A stretch of DNA of 64,000 nucleotides from Pelagerythrobacter aerophilus (GCF_003581645.1 NZ_QXFK01000011.1:62001-126000), one strand, 5' to 3'. Positions 46,706-55,274 are shown, counted from the stretch's first letter. Notes: generated by a model not told the origin, from the sequence alone. Translations and numbers: made by a program.

Positions 46706-46851
46706 AGCCCCTTTCCCGAGTGCGTGTTTAGCTGTCCCGGGGATCACGAGAGACGTGGAGAGGAAGAAGGGCATTCACCGGCCATCATCCGCTGGCGAGT
46801 GCGGACGTTGCGCCGGGAAGGTAGGCAAGCGGACGGGATCGGCCGGTGCCG

Positions 46852-46895
46852 CCTGGGCATCACAGGATTGCCACCTGGGCGTCACAGGGTTGCCT
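46852..46895. repeat. 22-base tandem duplication
   Basis: Two head-to-tail 22-base units (46852-46873 and 46874-46895), both beginning CCTGGGC and containing TCACAGG, differing at three positions. Confidence 0.8.
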
Positions 46896-47197
46896 TGGTA
46901 ACATCGGTGCGAACGGCGAAAGGGGTTACGGCAACCTTCCGCTCGGCCCTTCGGGGATGGCGAGGCAGATGCGGCCAGGGCTCGCGTTTGCCGCCTCCGC
47001 CGGCATATCCTCAATTCCGCGGCGTTGAGGTCCGTCGCGAAAGGACATGCCGGTATTCCTCGCATCCCGGCACAGAGGTGCTTTCTCGTAAGGTCACTAG
47101 CTCCTCCGAGGCACCGGCCGTCTGGACGAAGCGCACTGCGTGACGCGTACACGCCTCGCCCCCGTCGCTGACCAGCATGGGCTGGCGGGGCGGGTGT

Positions 47198-47214
47198 ATA
47201 ACCAAATCGGTTAT
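47198..47214. promoter_or_regulatory. Orphan operator-like palindrome
   Basis: ATAACC-AAATC-GGTTAT, a perfect 6-bp inverted repeat in an AT-rich island. It resembles sites of small winged-helix repressors (ArsR/MarR type), but no such gene lies next to it. Confidence 0.4.
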
Positions 47215-47265
47215 TTTGTCAAGATATATTTGCCACAGGTGTGTTCTTGGCCGCGTTCTTGAGTT

Positions 47266-47281
47266 CCCAGCGCAGGCTGGG
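47266..47281. repeat. CCCAGC extragenic palindrome after the response regulator gene
   Basis: CCCAGC-GCAG-GCTGGG, related to the palindrome at 24208-24227, 13 bases after the end of the response regulator gene. It may serve as its transcription end. Confidence 0.55.
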
Positions 47282-47294
47282 GCCCGCGATTGCG

Positions 47295-47789
47295 TCAGCC
47301 CAGCCCGATATTGCCCAGCTTCGCCCGCAGCGACGCCTCGTCGAACGGCTTGATCACGTATTCGTCGGCGCCGGCCTCGATCCCCTTGTGGATGTCGACC
47401 GCGCCCGAGTTCGAGGTGCAGAACACCACCCGCGGCGCGCGGTCGGCGGGGAGGGCGCGCAGGCGGGTGACGAATTCGATCCCGCTCATGACCGGCATGT
47501 TCCAGTCGAGCAGGATCAGATCGGGCATCGCCGCCTTGCACCGGGCGAGCGCTTCCTCGCCGTTCTCGGCCTCGGCCGTTTCGAAGCCGAGATCCTCGAC
47601 GATGCGGCGCGCGACCTTGCGGATCATGCGCGAATCGTCGACCACCAGGCAGCGGCGGACGCGCGCCTGGGCATGACGCGCGGCATAGGCGGCCTTGGCC
47701 TCGTCGACGACCCGCTGCGCCGGATCGGCCGGTGCGGCGGCGTTCTCTGCCGCGGTCTTGCCCGCTGGCGGCACGTTGCGTTTGATCAA
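47295..47789 (-). CDS. Single-domain response regulator (CheY-like)
   Basis: 164 residues if started at TTG 47789, whose codon overlaps the upstream stop as TTGA. A poorly conserved N-terminal extension (1-45) precedes the receiver domain. D51-D52 form the acidic pocket, D95 in L-L-D-W-N-M-P is the phosphorylation site, and T125 and K147 (I-K-P-F) complete it. There is no output domain, so it signals by protein contact as in chemotaxis or stress phosphorelays. No kinase gene is nearby. A GTG five codons downstream is an alternative start. Confidence 0.85.
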   Translation of the reverse strand: MIKRNVPPAGKTAAENAAAPADPAQRVVDEAKAAYAARHAQARVRRCLVVDDSRMIRKVARRIVEDLGFETAEAENGEEALARCKAAMPDLILLDWNMPVMSGIEFVTRLRALPADRAPRVVFCTSNSGAVDIHKGIEAGADEYVIKPFDEASLRAKLGNIGLG

Positions 47790-48112
47790 CCCGTGAATGG
47801 CGGCACCTCCTCCTCGCCCCAGACGGGCGAGTGCAGGTGGGCGGAGGCCGGTTCGCCGAACGGCGAATGCGCGGGCGACGCGATCGGATCGGCCACCGCA
47901 GGCGTTTCGTCGGGCGTCATGCAGACGTGCAGGTAAGGCATCCAGACGTCGCCGAACTCGGCCTTCTGATACCACACGTCGAGCACGTCGTAGGAGGCCC
48001 AGCACCCGTCGGGCTCACGCAGGCGGATGCCTTCGCCGATGCGGGGGACCGAGGCGAACCGCAGACGCTCCTGCGTCTGGTGCGTTTCGTTCTGGATCTC
48101 GACCTCGATCAC
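47786..48112 (-). CDS. Conserved hypothetical protein upstream of the response regulator
   Basis: 108 residues from the ATG at 48112. I do not recognise a named family. The first 70 residues look like a small beta domain (V-P-R-I-G-E-G-I-R-L, Y-D-V-L-D-V-W-Y, Y-L-H-V), and the rest is Pro/Ala-rich and probably unstructured. There is no signal peptide. Coupling to the response regulator by a 4-base overlap suggests a shared role in signalling. Confidence 0.6.
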   Translation of the reverse strand: MIEVEIQNETHQTQERLRFASVPRIGEGIRLREPDGCWASYDVLDVWYQKAEFGDVWMPYLHVCMTPDETPAVADPIASPAHSPFGEPASAHLHSPVWGEEEVPPFTG

Positions 48113-48246
48113 GCGCGCCCCCGGTTCATGCTTTTGCCGCGAGGCTAGAGCGCAATCCTTGCCGAAAGGTAACGCGCCGGTCCGGTTTCGCTTGCCCCGG
48201 TCCGGTCCGTTGATACGATGAGCGCTCGAGGGGGAAGGAGAGCGCG

Positions 48247-49254
48247 ATGGGTATCGCCCTGATCATGCTGCTGGTGCTGGCAGTGATATTCCTGCTGATG
48301 GCGGTGCGCGTCGTGAAGCAGGGCTACGTCTACACGATCGAGCGGCTGGGCAAGTTCACCCTCGCCGCCGAGCCCGGGCTGCATCTGATCATCCCGTTCG
48401 TCGACCGCGTCGGACAGAAGGTCAACATGATGGAGCAGGTGCTCGATATTCCGGGGCAGGAGATCATCACCAAGGACAACGCCATGGTCGGCGTCGACGC
48501 GGTGGTGTTCTTCCAGGTGCTCGACGCGGGCAAGGCCGCCTACGAGGTGCACAACCTCTATGCCGCGATCATGGCGCTCACGACCACCAATCTGCGGACC
48601 GTCATGGGCTCGATGGACCTCGACGAGACCCTGTCGAAGCGCGACGAGATCAACGCCCGCCTGCTCGCGGTGGTCGACCACGCGACCTCGCCCTGGGGGG
48701 TCAAGATCACCCGGGTCGAGATCAAGGACATCCGCCCGCCGATCGATATCTCCGAAGCGATGGCCCGGCAGATGAAGGCCGAGCGCCTGAAGCGCGCCGA
48801 GATCCTCGAGGCCGAGGGCGACCGGGCGAGCCGCATCCTGCGCGCCGAGGGCGAGAAGCAGAGCGCGATCCTCTCGGCCGAAGGCAAGCGCGAGGCGGCC
48901 TTCCGCGATGCCGAGGCACGCGAGCGCGCGGCGGAAGCCGAAGCCAAGGCGACCCAGATGGTCTCCGACGCGATCGCCGAAAGCGGCAATGCCGCGATCA
49001 ACTATTTCATCGCGCAGGAGTACACCAAGGCGGTCGGCAAGTTCGCCACCAGCCCCAACGCGAAGACGATCCTCTTCCCGGTCGAGGCGACGCAGCTCAT
49101 CGGCTCGCTCGGCGGAATCGGCGAACTCGTGCGCGAGGCGATCGGCCCGGCCGAAGGCAACGTGACCACCGGCAGCGTGGACACTGGAACCCCGCTGCCG
49201 CAGCAGCGCGAACGCGCTCCGCGCGCGAGCGTGCCGCGCAGTGGCGACCGCTAG
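48247..49254 (+). CDS. SPFH/stomatin-type membrane protein (QmcA family)
   Basis: 335 residues. One N-terminal membrane helix (3-20) precedes an SPFH/band-7 domain (Q-G-Y-V-Y-T-I-E-R-L-G-K-F), the conserved block T-N-L-R-T-V-M-G-S-M-D-L-D, and a long Glu/Ala/Arg-rich coiled coil (~180-240). Such proteins form large rings in the inner membrane that organise microdomains and proteases. It is followed by its usual partner NfeD. The C-terminal tail is Arg-rich. Confidence 0.93.
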   Translation: MGIALIMLLVLAVIFLLMAVRVVKQGYVYTIERLGKFTLAAEPGLHLIIPFVDRVGQKVNMMEQVLDIPGQEIITKDNAMVGVDAVVFFQVLDAGKAAYEVHNLYAAIMALTTTNLRTVMGSMDLDETLSKRDEINARLLAVVDHATSPWGVKITRVEIKDIRPPIDISEAMARQMKAERLKRAEILEAEGDRASRILRAEGEKQSAILSAEGKREAAFRDAEARERAAEAEAKATQMVSDAIAESGNAAINYFIAQEYTKAVGKFATSPNAKTILFPVEATQLIGSLGGIGELVREAIGPAEGNVTTGSVDTGTPLPQQRERAPRASVPRSGDR

Positions 49255-49264
49255 GGAGCGGCCG

Positions 49265-49750
49265 GTGGACGGGCTCGACAGCTTCGATCCGCACTGGATC
49301 TGGGTCACGCTCGGGCTCGCGCTCGCGGCGCTGGAGCTGCTGGTGCCCGGCGTCTATCTCATCTGGCTTGCGGCGGCGGCACTCGTCACCGGGGCGCTGA
49401 CCTATCTTCTCGATCTCGGCGTCGCCGCGCAGGTGATCGACTTCGTCTTCCTCGCGCTGATCTTCGCCTTCTCCGCCCGCCGTTTCCTGCGCGACAAGCC
49501 GATCGTCGGCGCCGACCCGCTGCTCAACAAGCGGGGCGGACGGCTGGTCGGTGAGACCGCGGTCGTCACCCAGGCGTTCGACGGCGGCAGCGGGCGCATC
49601 CGCCACGGCGACAGCGAATGGCTGGCACGCGGCCCCGACGTCGCCGTGGGCGCCCGGGTGCGCATCATCGGCAGCGACGGATCGATCCTGCTGGTCGAAC
49701 CCGTGACCCTGCTGGCGAACGAGGAGGCCTCGCCCCCGCGCGAAGCCTAG
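49265..49750 (+). CDS. NfeD family membrane protein
   Basis: 161 residues from GTG 49265, preferred because AGGGAG stands six bases upstream; a GTG at 49241 inside the previous gene is the alternative. Hydrophobic helices cover about residues 9-70, followed by a cytoplasmic OB-fold domain (G-E-T-A-V-V-T, then V-G-A-R-V-R-I-I-G-S-D-G). NfeD proteins act with SPFH proteins, and the pairing seen here is standard. The stop codon overlaps that of the convergent next gene. Confidence 0.88.
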   Translation: MDGLDSFDPHWIWVTLGLALAALELLVPGVYLIWLAAAALVTGALTYLLDLGVAAQVIDFVFLALIFAFSARRFLRDKPIVGADPLLNKRGGRLVGETAVVTQAFDGGSGRIRHGDSEWLARGPDVAVGARVRIIGSDGSILLVEPVTLLANEEASPPREA

Positions 49751-50697
49751 ACCGCGCCGCGCGTCCGGTCGGAGAAGCGGCCGTGCTTGCGGTAGCGAAC
49801 CATCCACCGGTCGAGGAACAGGCCCAGCGGACGCGGCTGCACGCCCAGCTTGTCGAGGCCCGGATACGCGCCCGAAGGCACGTTGCCCTGCTTGAGCAGG
49901 CACCACTGGTCGCCGTTCATCGGCGTCCCGGGCAGAGCGGCGAACAGGGCGGACAAGGCGTCGGGCATGGCGATGAAGTGCCGCTCGCGCCCCTGCGCCG
50001 CGGCGATCCGCTGGTGCAGGTCCATCATGCCGATCGCCTCGGGCCCGGCGATCTCGTAAGTCTTGCCGCCGTGCTTCCGGGGGTCGGCCAGCGCCGCCGC
50101 GACGGCATCCGCGGCATCGTCCACGAACAGCAGCTGCAACTTCGCCTGCCGTGCGAAGACCGGCAGCACGGGCAGGGCCGAGATCAGGTCGGCCAGCATC
50201 TGCACGAAGCCGTTGTCTTCCGCGAACAGGATCGAGGGGCGCAGGATCGTCGCACCCGGGAAGGCGGCGAGGACCTCCTCTTCGCTCAGCGCCTTGGCCC
50301 GGGCGTACGCGGCGGTCGATTCGGCATCGGCGCCGATCGCGCTGACGTGCACCATGGTCGCAGCGCCGACGTCCCGCGCGGCCTCGGCGACATTGCGCGC
50401 GCCGCCGCAGATCAGCTTCATCAGGTCGCCTTCGAACGCGGCGACGAGATTGACCACTGCGTCCGCCCCGCGCACCGCCGCGGCGGCGCTGGCGGGATCG
50501 CGCACGTCGCACGGCATGAACTCGATCTGGCCGAGCTGCGCGAGCGGCTTCAGCGAAAACGCCTTCTGCGGATGGCGGCTCGCGATCCGCAGCCGCGCAC
50601 CGCGCTCGAGCAGCGCCTGCGCCACGTGGCGGCCGAAGAAGCCGCTGCCGCCGGTCATGGCGACCAGCTTGCCGTTGATGGGATCGTGTGCCGCCAT
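49747..50697 (-). CDS. NAD(P)-binding complex I NDUFA9-like subunit family protein
   Basis: 316 residues from the ATG at 50697. An atypical short-chain dehydrogenase fold with the dinucleotide motif T-G-G-S-G-F-F-G-R near residue 15 and H-V-S-A-I-G-A-D in the region of the lost catalytic site. This matches the NDUFA9-like family common in alphaproteobacteria, in mitochondria an accessory subunit of complex I. Its stop codon overlaps the nfeD stop by three bases (convergent). Confidence 0.88.
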   Translation of the reverse strand: MAAHDPINGKLVAMTGGSGFFGRHVAQALLERGARLRIASRHPQKAFSLKPLAQLGQIEFMPCDVRDPASAAAAVRGADAVVNLVAAFEGDLMKLICGGARNVAEAARDVGAATMVHVSAIGADAESTAAYARAKALSEEEVLAAFPGATILRPSILFAEDNGFVQMLADLISALPVLPVFARQAKLQLLFVDDAADAVAAALADPRKHGGKTYEIAGPEAIGMMDLHQRIAAAQGRERHFIAMPDALSALFAALPGTPMNGDQWCLLKQGNVPSGAYPGLDKLGVQPRPLGLFLDRWMVRYRKHGRFSDRTRGAV

Positions 50698-50798
50698 TGC
50701 CTCGTGCCGTTCGTTCTTCCGGTTTCGCGAATCTGGCCCCGCCTTGCCCCAACGCGCCCGGTCCCGCAACAGGCCAGTCTCGCACCCGCTCGAAGTCG

Positions 50799-50827
50799 TT
50801 GACAAGCCCCCCACCCCTTCGCTAGTG
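50799..50827 (+). promoter_or_regulatory. Promoter of tRNA-Leu
   Basis: TTGACA (50799-50804), 17-base spacer, CTAGTG (50822-50827), 49 bases upstream of the mature tRNA. A typical strong alphaproteobacterial tRNA promoter. Confidence 0.8.
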
Positions 50828-50876
50828 GCGCGCCCCTACCCGCGAACCGGACCGCGACGATCCGGATCGCCAGTGT

Positions 50877-50963
<87 letters not shown>

Positions 50964-51077
50964 TTTGTTCTTCCGGTGACGTCTGTAGACGTCCGGAAAA
51001 CGGCTGATTTCTCCCGTTTTTTCTGCTATGGTCGTCCGACGCAATCCGGGCTGATACGGTACCAATCGGGAACAATC

Positions 51078-51127
51078 ATGGTATCCTCCATGGTATCGAG
51101 ACGCCCTCATGGACGGGCCGATACCAT
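51078..51127. repeat. Direct and inverted ATGGTATC repeats ahead of the integrase gene
   Basis: ATGGTATC occurs at 51078-51085 and 51090-51097 (12-base period) and inverted as GATACCAT at 51120-51127, covering the integrase start codon. They could be integrase arm sites or an operator for self-repression. Confidence 0.5.
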
Positions 51128-52361
51128 GGGTAAACTCTACGCGACGAGCGTCGCCAATGCCAAGCCGAATGAGCGCGACTACAAGCTCACCGACGGCGAA
51201 GGACTATATCTTCTTGTCAGGAAGAGCGGCCGAAAGCTCTGGCGGATGAATTATTCCCATTGCGGAAAGCAGCGCACGCTCTCTTTCGGCGCCTGGCCCG
51301 AGGTCAGCCTCGCAGACGCACGTGACCGGCGCGACGACGCCCGCAGTCTGCTCGCTTCCGGCATCGATCCTTCGCACCAGCGCAAGGTCGATGCGGCCCG
51401 CGCGCGGGTCGAGGAGAACGATACGTTCAAGGCCGTCGCGAAGGAATGGATCGCCAAGAACGAGCGTGAGGACATGGCCGAGATCACGCTGGCCAAGATT
51501 CGCTGGTTGCTCGACATGGCCTATCCCAAGATCGGCAACCGGCCGATCGCCAAGATCACCGCGCAGGAAGTGCTTGCCGTACTGCGCTCCATCGAAGCGA
51601 CGGGGCGCTACGAAAGCGCCCGGCGCATGCGCAGCGTACTGAGCCGGGTGTTCCGCTACGCAATCGCGACGACGAGGGCCGAACACGATCCGGCGCGCGA
51701 TCTGCGCGGAGCGTTGACGGTGCCAAAAGCGAAGCATCTGGCTGCGATCACCACGGCCAAGGAAGCAGGCGAACTGATGCGTGCGATCGAAGGCTATACC
51801 GGCCATGGGATCACACTGTTCGCTTTGCGGCTCTCGGCTCATCTTTTCGTTCGCCCTGGCGAGCTCCGCCGAGCCGAATGGAGCGAGTTCGATTTCGAGC
51901 GCGCGGTGTGGAACATTCCGGCCGAGAAGATGAAGATGCGCCGGCCGCACCGCGTGCCGCTTTCGGCGCAAGTTCTCACTCTCTTCGAGCAGCTCTGGGA
52001 CCTGACCGGCACGGGGAAGTACTGTTTCCCATCATTCCGGTCCGGCGCGCGGCCGATGTCGGAGAACACGGTCAATGCCGCCCTGCGGGCGCTAGGTTTC
52101 GGCAAGGAGCAGATGACGGCGCATGGCTTCAGGGCCATGGCGGCAACGCTTCTCAACGAATGCGGGCGCTTCAATCCCGATGCCATCGAGCGTCAGCTCG
52201 CACATATGGAAAACAACGGCGTGCGCCGGGCCTACACCCGCGGCGAGTATTGGGACGAGCGCGTGAGCCTGATGCAGTTCTGGTCGGACGAGCTGGAACG
52301 CTTGCGCGACGGCGCAAAGGTTCTCAAACCGAACTTCGGCGGCGCGCGCCAGCCGGCCTGA
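51126..52361 (+). CDS. P4-type tyrosine integrase
   Basis: 411 residues from the ATG at 51126, the usual start of P4-like integrases (K-L-Y-A-T-S-V-A-N-A-K-P). An N-terminal DUF4102 arm-binding domain (~1-85), a SAM-like core-binding domain (~100-185) and the catalytic domain follow. The catalytic residues are R243 (V-R-P-G-E), H333-G-F-R336, H360 and the nucleophile Y370 (R-R-A-Y). The gene looks intact. These enzymes insert islands at tRNA 3' ends, and a tRNA-Leu stands just upstream. No excisionase gene is visible. Confidence 0.95.
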   Translation: MGKLYATSVANAKPNERDYKLTDGEGLYLLVRKSGRKLWRMNYSHCGKQRTLSFGAWPEVSLADARDRRDDARSLLASGIDPSHQRKVDAARARVEENDTFKAVAKEWIAKNEREDMAEITLAKIRWLLDMAYPKIGNRPIAKITAQEVLAVLRSIEATGRYESARRMRSVLSRVFRYAIATTRAEHDPARDLRGALTVPKAKHLAAITTAKEAGELMRAIEGYTGHGITLFALRLSAHLFVRPGELRRAEWSEFDFERAVWNIPAEKMKMRRPHRVPLSAQVLTLFEQLWDLTGTGKYCFPSFRSGARPMSENTVNAALRALGFGKEQMTAHGFRAMAATLLNECGRFNPDAIERQLAHMENNGVRRAYTRGEYWDERVSLMQFWSDELERLRDGAKVLKPNFGGARQPA

Positions 52362-52365
52362 ACTG

Positions 52366-53070
52366 TCAGCCGGGAATATTCGTAGCCAGAAACCGCCTGA
52401 TCCAGCGGGCGGCCAATTCGGCGTCCAATGGCTCGGACAGGCTGGCGATGGCCCTGTCGGTTTCTTCGTCACTCACTCCGCGCCCCCGCCGCAGTTCGAT
52501 CAGAGCTGCGGCATAATTGCGCTCGAACTCGGGATGGAGTTGGAGCGAGATTGCCGGCTGATCTTCATAGGCCAGCATCCCGTAGGGCGTAAAATCGCTC
52601 GCGGGGATGACCTTAGACCTTGGCGGGAGCCCAACCACCTGGTCCTGATGCGAAGCGGGAAGCGTTATTCTCTCCGCACCGTCCTGCCACGGTTCCGCTT
52701 GCGTAACCTGGTAGGTGTGCGCGCCGAGACCCCAGCCCTTGGGCGATTCTTCGACCTTGCCGCCGAAGGCCTGCGCCATGATCTGATGGCCGAAGCAAAT
52801 GCCGACCAGGGCCACGCGTCCCTTCGCCTGTTGCAGAAAGGCGATCAGATCGGCGATCCAAGGCAAAGTCTCGTAAGCGCCGCTCGCCGAGCCGGTCAGA
52901 ATATAGGCGGGACAGTCGGTCGTGTTGCCGGGCAAATGGCCCGCTTCAACGTCGAAGACGCGGTGGTCATACGCATCCTCGCCGAGCAGCCTGCTGAACA
53001 TTGCCGGGTAGTCGCCGAACTCCTTCAGCGAAGGCGGTGGAGCACCCGTCTTGAGGATACCGAGCTTCAT
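52366..53070 (-). CDS. Class I glutamine amidotransferase-like protein
   Basis: 234 residues from the ATG at 53070. A GMP-synthase-type GATase fold with the nucleophile C92 in G-I-C-F-G-H-Q and the H179-P-E181 pair. The G-S-A-S-G-A-Y-E block forms the oxyanion region. It stands alone without a synthetase domain; relatives hydrolyse gamma-glutamyl bonds, for example of glutamylated amines. It lies four bases from the end of the integrase gene, convergent, and 56 bases after the next gene on its own strand. Confidence 0.85.
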   Translation of the reverse strand: MKLGILKTGAPPPSLKEFGDYPAMFSRLLGEDAYDHRVFDVEAGHLPGNTTDCPAYILTGSASGAYETLPWIADLIAFLQQAKGRVALVGICFGHQIMAQAFGGKVEESPKGWGLGAHTYQVTQAEPWQDGAERITLPASHQDQVVGLPPRSKVIPASDFTPYGMLAYEDQPAISLQLHPEFERNYAAALIELRRGRGVSDEETDRAIASLSEPLDAELAARWIRRFLATNIPG

Positions 53071-53126
53071 TCCGACCTCATTCGCACCAATCCATATTGT
53101 CAGTTCCAGACCTCGAGACGCCGTGC

Positions 53127-54374
53127 TCAATCGAGCCGCTTGTCATCGTAGATATAGACGTCGTCGTCCATCAGCTTGAGTTCCGCGACCCGCTCGGCGA
53201 TTGCATGGGGAGCTATCTTCGCGGCCAGCCACTTTCGGTAAAGGCGGGCGAATTCGAGAAGTTCGGTGAACCCGGCATCGGCCTCATCGCTCTCTTCCCA
53301 ATGGACAATCAGCTGCTCCAGGCCGTCAACCTCGCGCTTGCGTTCGATCTGGCGCCGCAGGAAGGTGATCCGATAGCCTTCGACGCGAAGCTGCCGCTCA
53401 AGATCCTTGCGGCGTTTCTGTTGCTCGGCCCAGCGGTGGGCCCGTTCCTCGCTTTCGAGTCTCGACGCCTTCAGCGCCGCGGCGCGCCGTTCGAGCGCTT
53501 CCATGATCTTCGGGATGAGATTTTCGAGCCGCTGGCGTTTACCGTCAGAGAATGTCCGCCGCAGATTGCTGGCGCCGTAGTCGTGATCGAATTGGAGAGC
53601 GAGTTCGCCGTTGGGCACATAGTCGTGCTCGGGCACCTGCGGCTCTCTCCACGGCCGATATCCGATCCCGCGATCTGCGAGCGCGCATTTGCGGTCGTAT
53701 TCGGCCCGTTCCTTGAGTTCGGCCTTTGTGACGACATGCGGAACCTGGTCGAGCCTCTCTTCGATCATGAGCCCGATCTGCTCGCCGTTCGCGGCGATGG
53801 CGTATCCCTGTTCGGCATCCTGAATGGACCAGCCTTCCGCTTCGACAGCACCAATCAACCGGTCGAGGATTGCGCAGGCGCGTTCGCCGGCTTCGGGCGC
53901 CACGAACAATCGGAATTTACCAGGTCCGCCAATCTGAACGCGCTCTGTTCCGCGCCTCTTTCGCAGAGCACTGCGGGTTTTTGCGACTTTCTGGTGCGGC
54001 TCGATTTCTTCTTCAGCGGCGGGCGGGAGTCTCTCGGCTTCCGGCGTTTCCCGGTCGACTAACGCCGCAGGCTCGCTCGTGGCCGGCTTTGCCGGTTCGG
54101 GCTTGCGTCGGCGCCTGACGCCTTCAATCGCGTAAGCTTGGGTATCCAGAACCGGAACTGCCGGATAGTCCGGCGTCGGAGGCGCTTTGCCCAGTTCCTT
54201 TTGCGTCCAGTAGCCCGAACCGGGTTGGGGAAGATCGAGCCGCTTTGCAAGCGCGGCCAGTACGGCAGGCTTGGTGCCGAGCTCCGCCGCGTTTGCGGTC
54301 AACGGCTTGGACCAGATGCGATCGAACAATTCCCGTCTGGTCAGGGCGGCCTTGAACTCTGAGATATCGTTCAC
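53127..54374 (-). CDS. Unknown 415-residue protein with an island-associated N-terminal helical domain
   Basis: 415 residues from GTG 54374. The first ~60 residues (L-T-R-R-E-L-F-D-R-I-W-S-K-P-L ... L-P-Q-P-G-S-G-Y-W) match a helix-turn-helix-like domain that recurs in large unknown proteins of genomic islands (L-T-R-E-E-L-Y-E-x-V-W-S-x-P...P-P-R-G-Y-W). A Pro/Glu-rich linker (~85-130) follows. The rest is mostly charged helix, with a probable coiled coil at ~270-350. There is no signal peptide or enzyme motif. A DNA-binding role is only a guess. Confidence 0.65.
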   Translation of the reverse strand: MNDISEFKAALTRRELFDRIWSKPLTANAAELGTKPAVLAALAKRLDLPQPGSGYWTQKELGKAPPTPDYPAVPVLDTQAYAIEGVRRRRKPEPAKPATSEPAALVDRETPEAERLPPAAEEEIEPHQKVAKTRSALRKRRGTERVQIGGPGKFRLFVAPEAGERACAILDRLIGAVEAEGWSIQDAEQGYAIAANGEQIGLMIEERLDQVPHVVTKAELKERAEYDRKCALADRGIGYRPWREPQVPEHDYVPNGELALQFDHDYGASNLRRTFSDGKRQRLENLIPKIMEALERRAAALKASRLESEERAHRWAEQQKRRKDLERQLRVEGYRITFLRRQIERKREVDGLEQLIVHWEESDEADAGFTELLEFARLYRKWLAAKIAPHAIAERVAELKLMDDDVYIYDDKRLD

Positions 54375-54411
54375 CTTGGTTCACAGCCCGCACCGTTGTC
54401 GTGCACGAATT

Positions 54412-54882
54412 CTACGCGGCCCCTGTCTGTACGAGCAGCCCGTCGAAGACCGTTCCGTTCATGGTGATGTAGATGCCGGGCTTGGCGAGTTGGCAGCACG
54501 CGAAAGCCATGCCGAGATTGAATGCGGCATCGCTTTTCGAGAGGATAGCTGGAGCGAGCGAACCGACAAGGACGATCGTTTTCCCCGGAACCTCGGCAAG
54601 CATGCGAGCCGTGCTCGTCATGGTGTCTGTGCCGTGCGTTACCAGAATGCGAGTCTCTTGTGCGGCCTGGACTTTCGCGCCGATCAGCGTCCGATCGTCG
54701 TCGGTCAGTTCGAGACTGTCCTTTCGCAGCACTTCTTCCATCCGGTAGGGATGTCTGACCTGCGCCACGTGGAACAGGTCTCCGAGCAGGCTCTCCCGAA
54801 CCTGATACTCGCTGAGCGCGTCGAAATATTTCTTGTCGATCGTGCCCCCGGTGGTGAGCACGAGAATGGGTTCGCTCCCCAC
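54412..54882 (-). CDS. Short asparaginase-domain protein
   Basis: 156 residues from GTG 54882 with GGGAG seven bases upstream. It contains only the N-terminal asparaginase domain: L-T-T-G-G-T14-I-D-K with the first catalytic Thr and T-H-G-T85-D-T with the second Thr-Asp pair. Classical L-asparaginases have about 330 residues with a second domain. Short stand-alone members exist, so it is not clearly truncated, and the stop follows a complete strand-helix pattern. Substrate unknown, possibly an amide. Confidence 0.75.
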   Translation of the reverse strand: MGSEPILVLTTGGTIDKKYFDALSEYQVRESLLGDLFHVAQVRHPYRMEEVLRKDSLELTDDDRTLIGAKVQAAQETRILVTHGTDTMTSTARMLAEVPGKTIVLVGSLAPAILSKSDAAFNLGMAFACCQLAKPGIYITMNGTVFDGLLVQTGAA

Positions 54883-55274
54883 TCGGTTCTCCCGCTTTCT
54901 GGGACCGCAGGTCCATGACGGTATGGGTGGCGGGAGCGGAGTGGCGTCCTTTCGGGGGGACTATGTCCGATATGAGCGCCCTCCGCTCCCTTATGGTATG
55001 ACGCGACACGAAGGCCCCGCACCAGGGATTACGAATAGGAACGAGAAATCCGGACGTGAGCGAGAAATGGCGATCGGGGAGCTAAGGCCGCTTGCCGGGA
55101 TGACTATCGGAGTATCAGGGAAGCAGTGAGAATTTGCCGTGCGCACCAATGACGGATTTTCCAGAGAGCTTCGTATTCCCTTCTTAGGAATACGAGACCG
55201 GCTGCCGGAATTGGGGACGCTTTTGACCGATACACGCGAAATGCTTCTCCACGAGCGAATGTGGGGGACGATCC
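54883..55274. other. Gene-free region with the ECF-type promoter
   Basis: About 390 bases divergent between the asparaginase and sigma factor genes. Several short frames on the plus strand end at 55129, but none has a convincing start or known product. It holds the sigma promoter element at 55146-55180, followed by an imperfect palindrome around GTATTCC...GGAATAC (55173-55193). Confidence 0.6.
55146..55180 (+). promoter_or_regulatory. ECF-type promoter of the sigma factor operon (copy 1)
   Basis: CCAATGACGGA - 12 bases - CTTCGTATTCCC. The same blocks with the same spacing occur upstream of the receptor gene at 56843-56877, while the 12-base spacer differs. TGACGG and CGTATT, 16 bases apart, are the likely -35 and -10. 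The first gene starts 94 bases downstream. Confidence 0.8.

Larger units (their letters stand above)
46706..47294. other. Gene-free region of about 590 bases
   Basis: No open frame here has a start, codon use or sequence that I accept as a gene. It contains a 22-base tandem duplication (46852-46895), an AT-rich stretch with an interrupted palindrome (47198-47214), and a CCCAGC palindrome (47266-47281). It may be a decayed gene or insertion remnant. Confidence 0.55.

Noticed and set aside
47011-47541. 176-residue minus-strand frame across the gene desert
   Set aside because: It overlaps the response regulator gene in another frame and gives no recognisable protein.
51078-51125. Upstream starts for the integrase at 51078 and further left
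   Set aside because: P4-type integrases begin at the K-L-Y-A-T-x-V-x-N-A-K block; the extra residues would come from the repeat region and tRNA.
54833-55129. Possible small peptide precursor upstream of the sigma gene, ending at 55129
   Set aside because: No conserved leader pattern, no good ribosome binding site and no maturation genes nearby, so I do not call it a lasso precursor.
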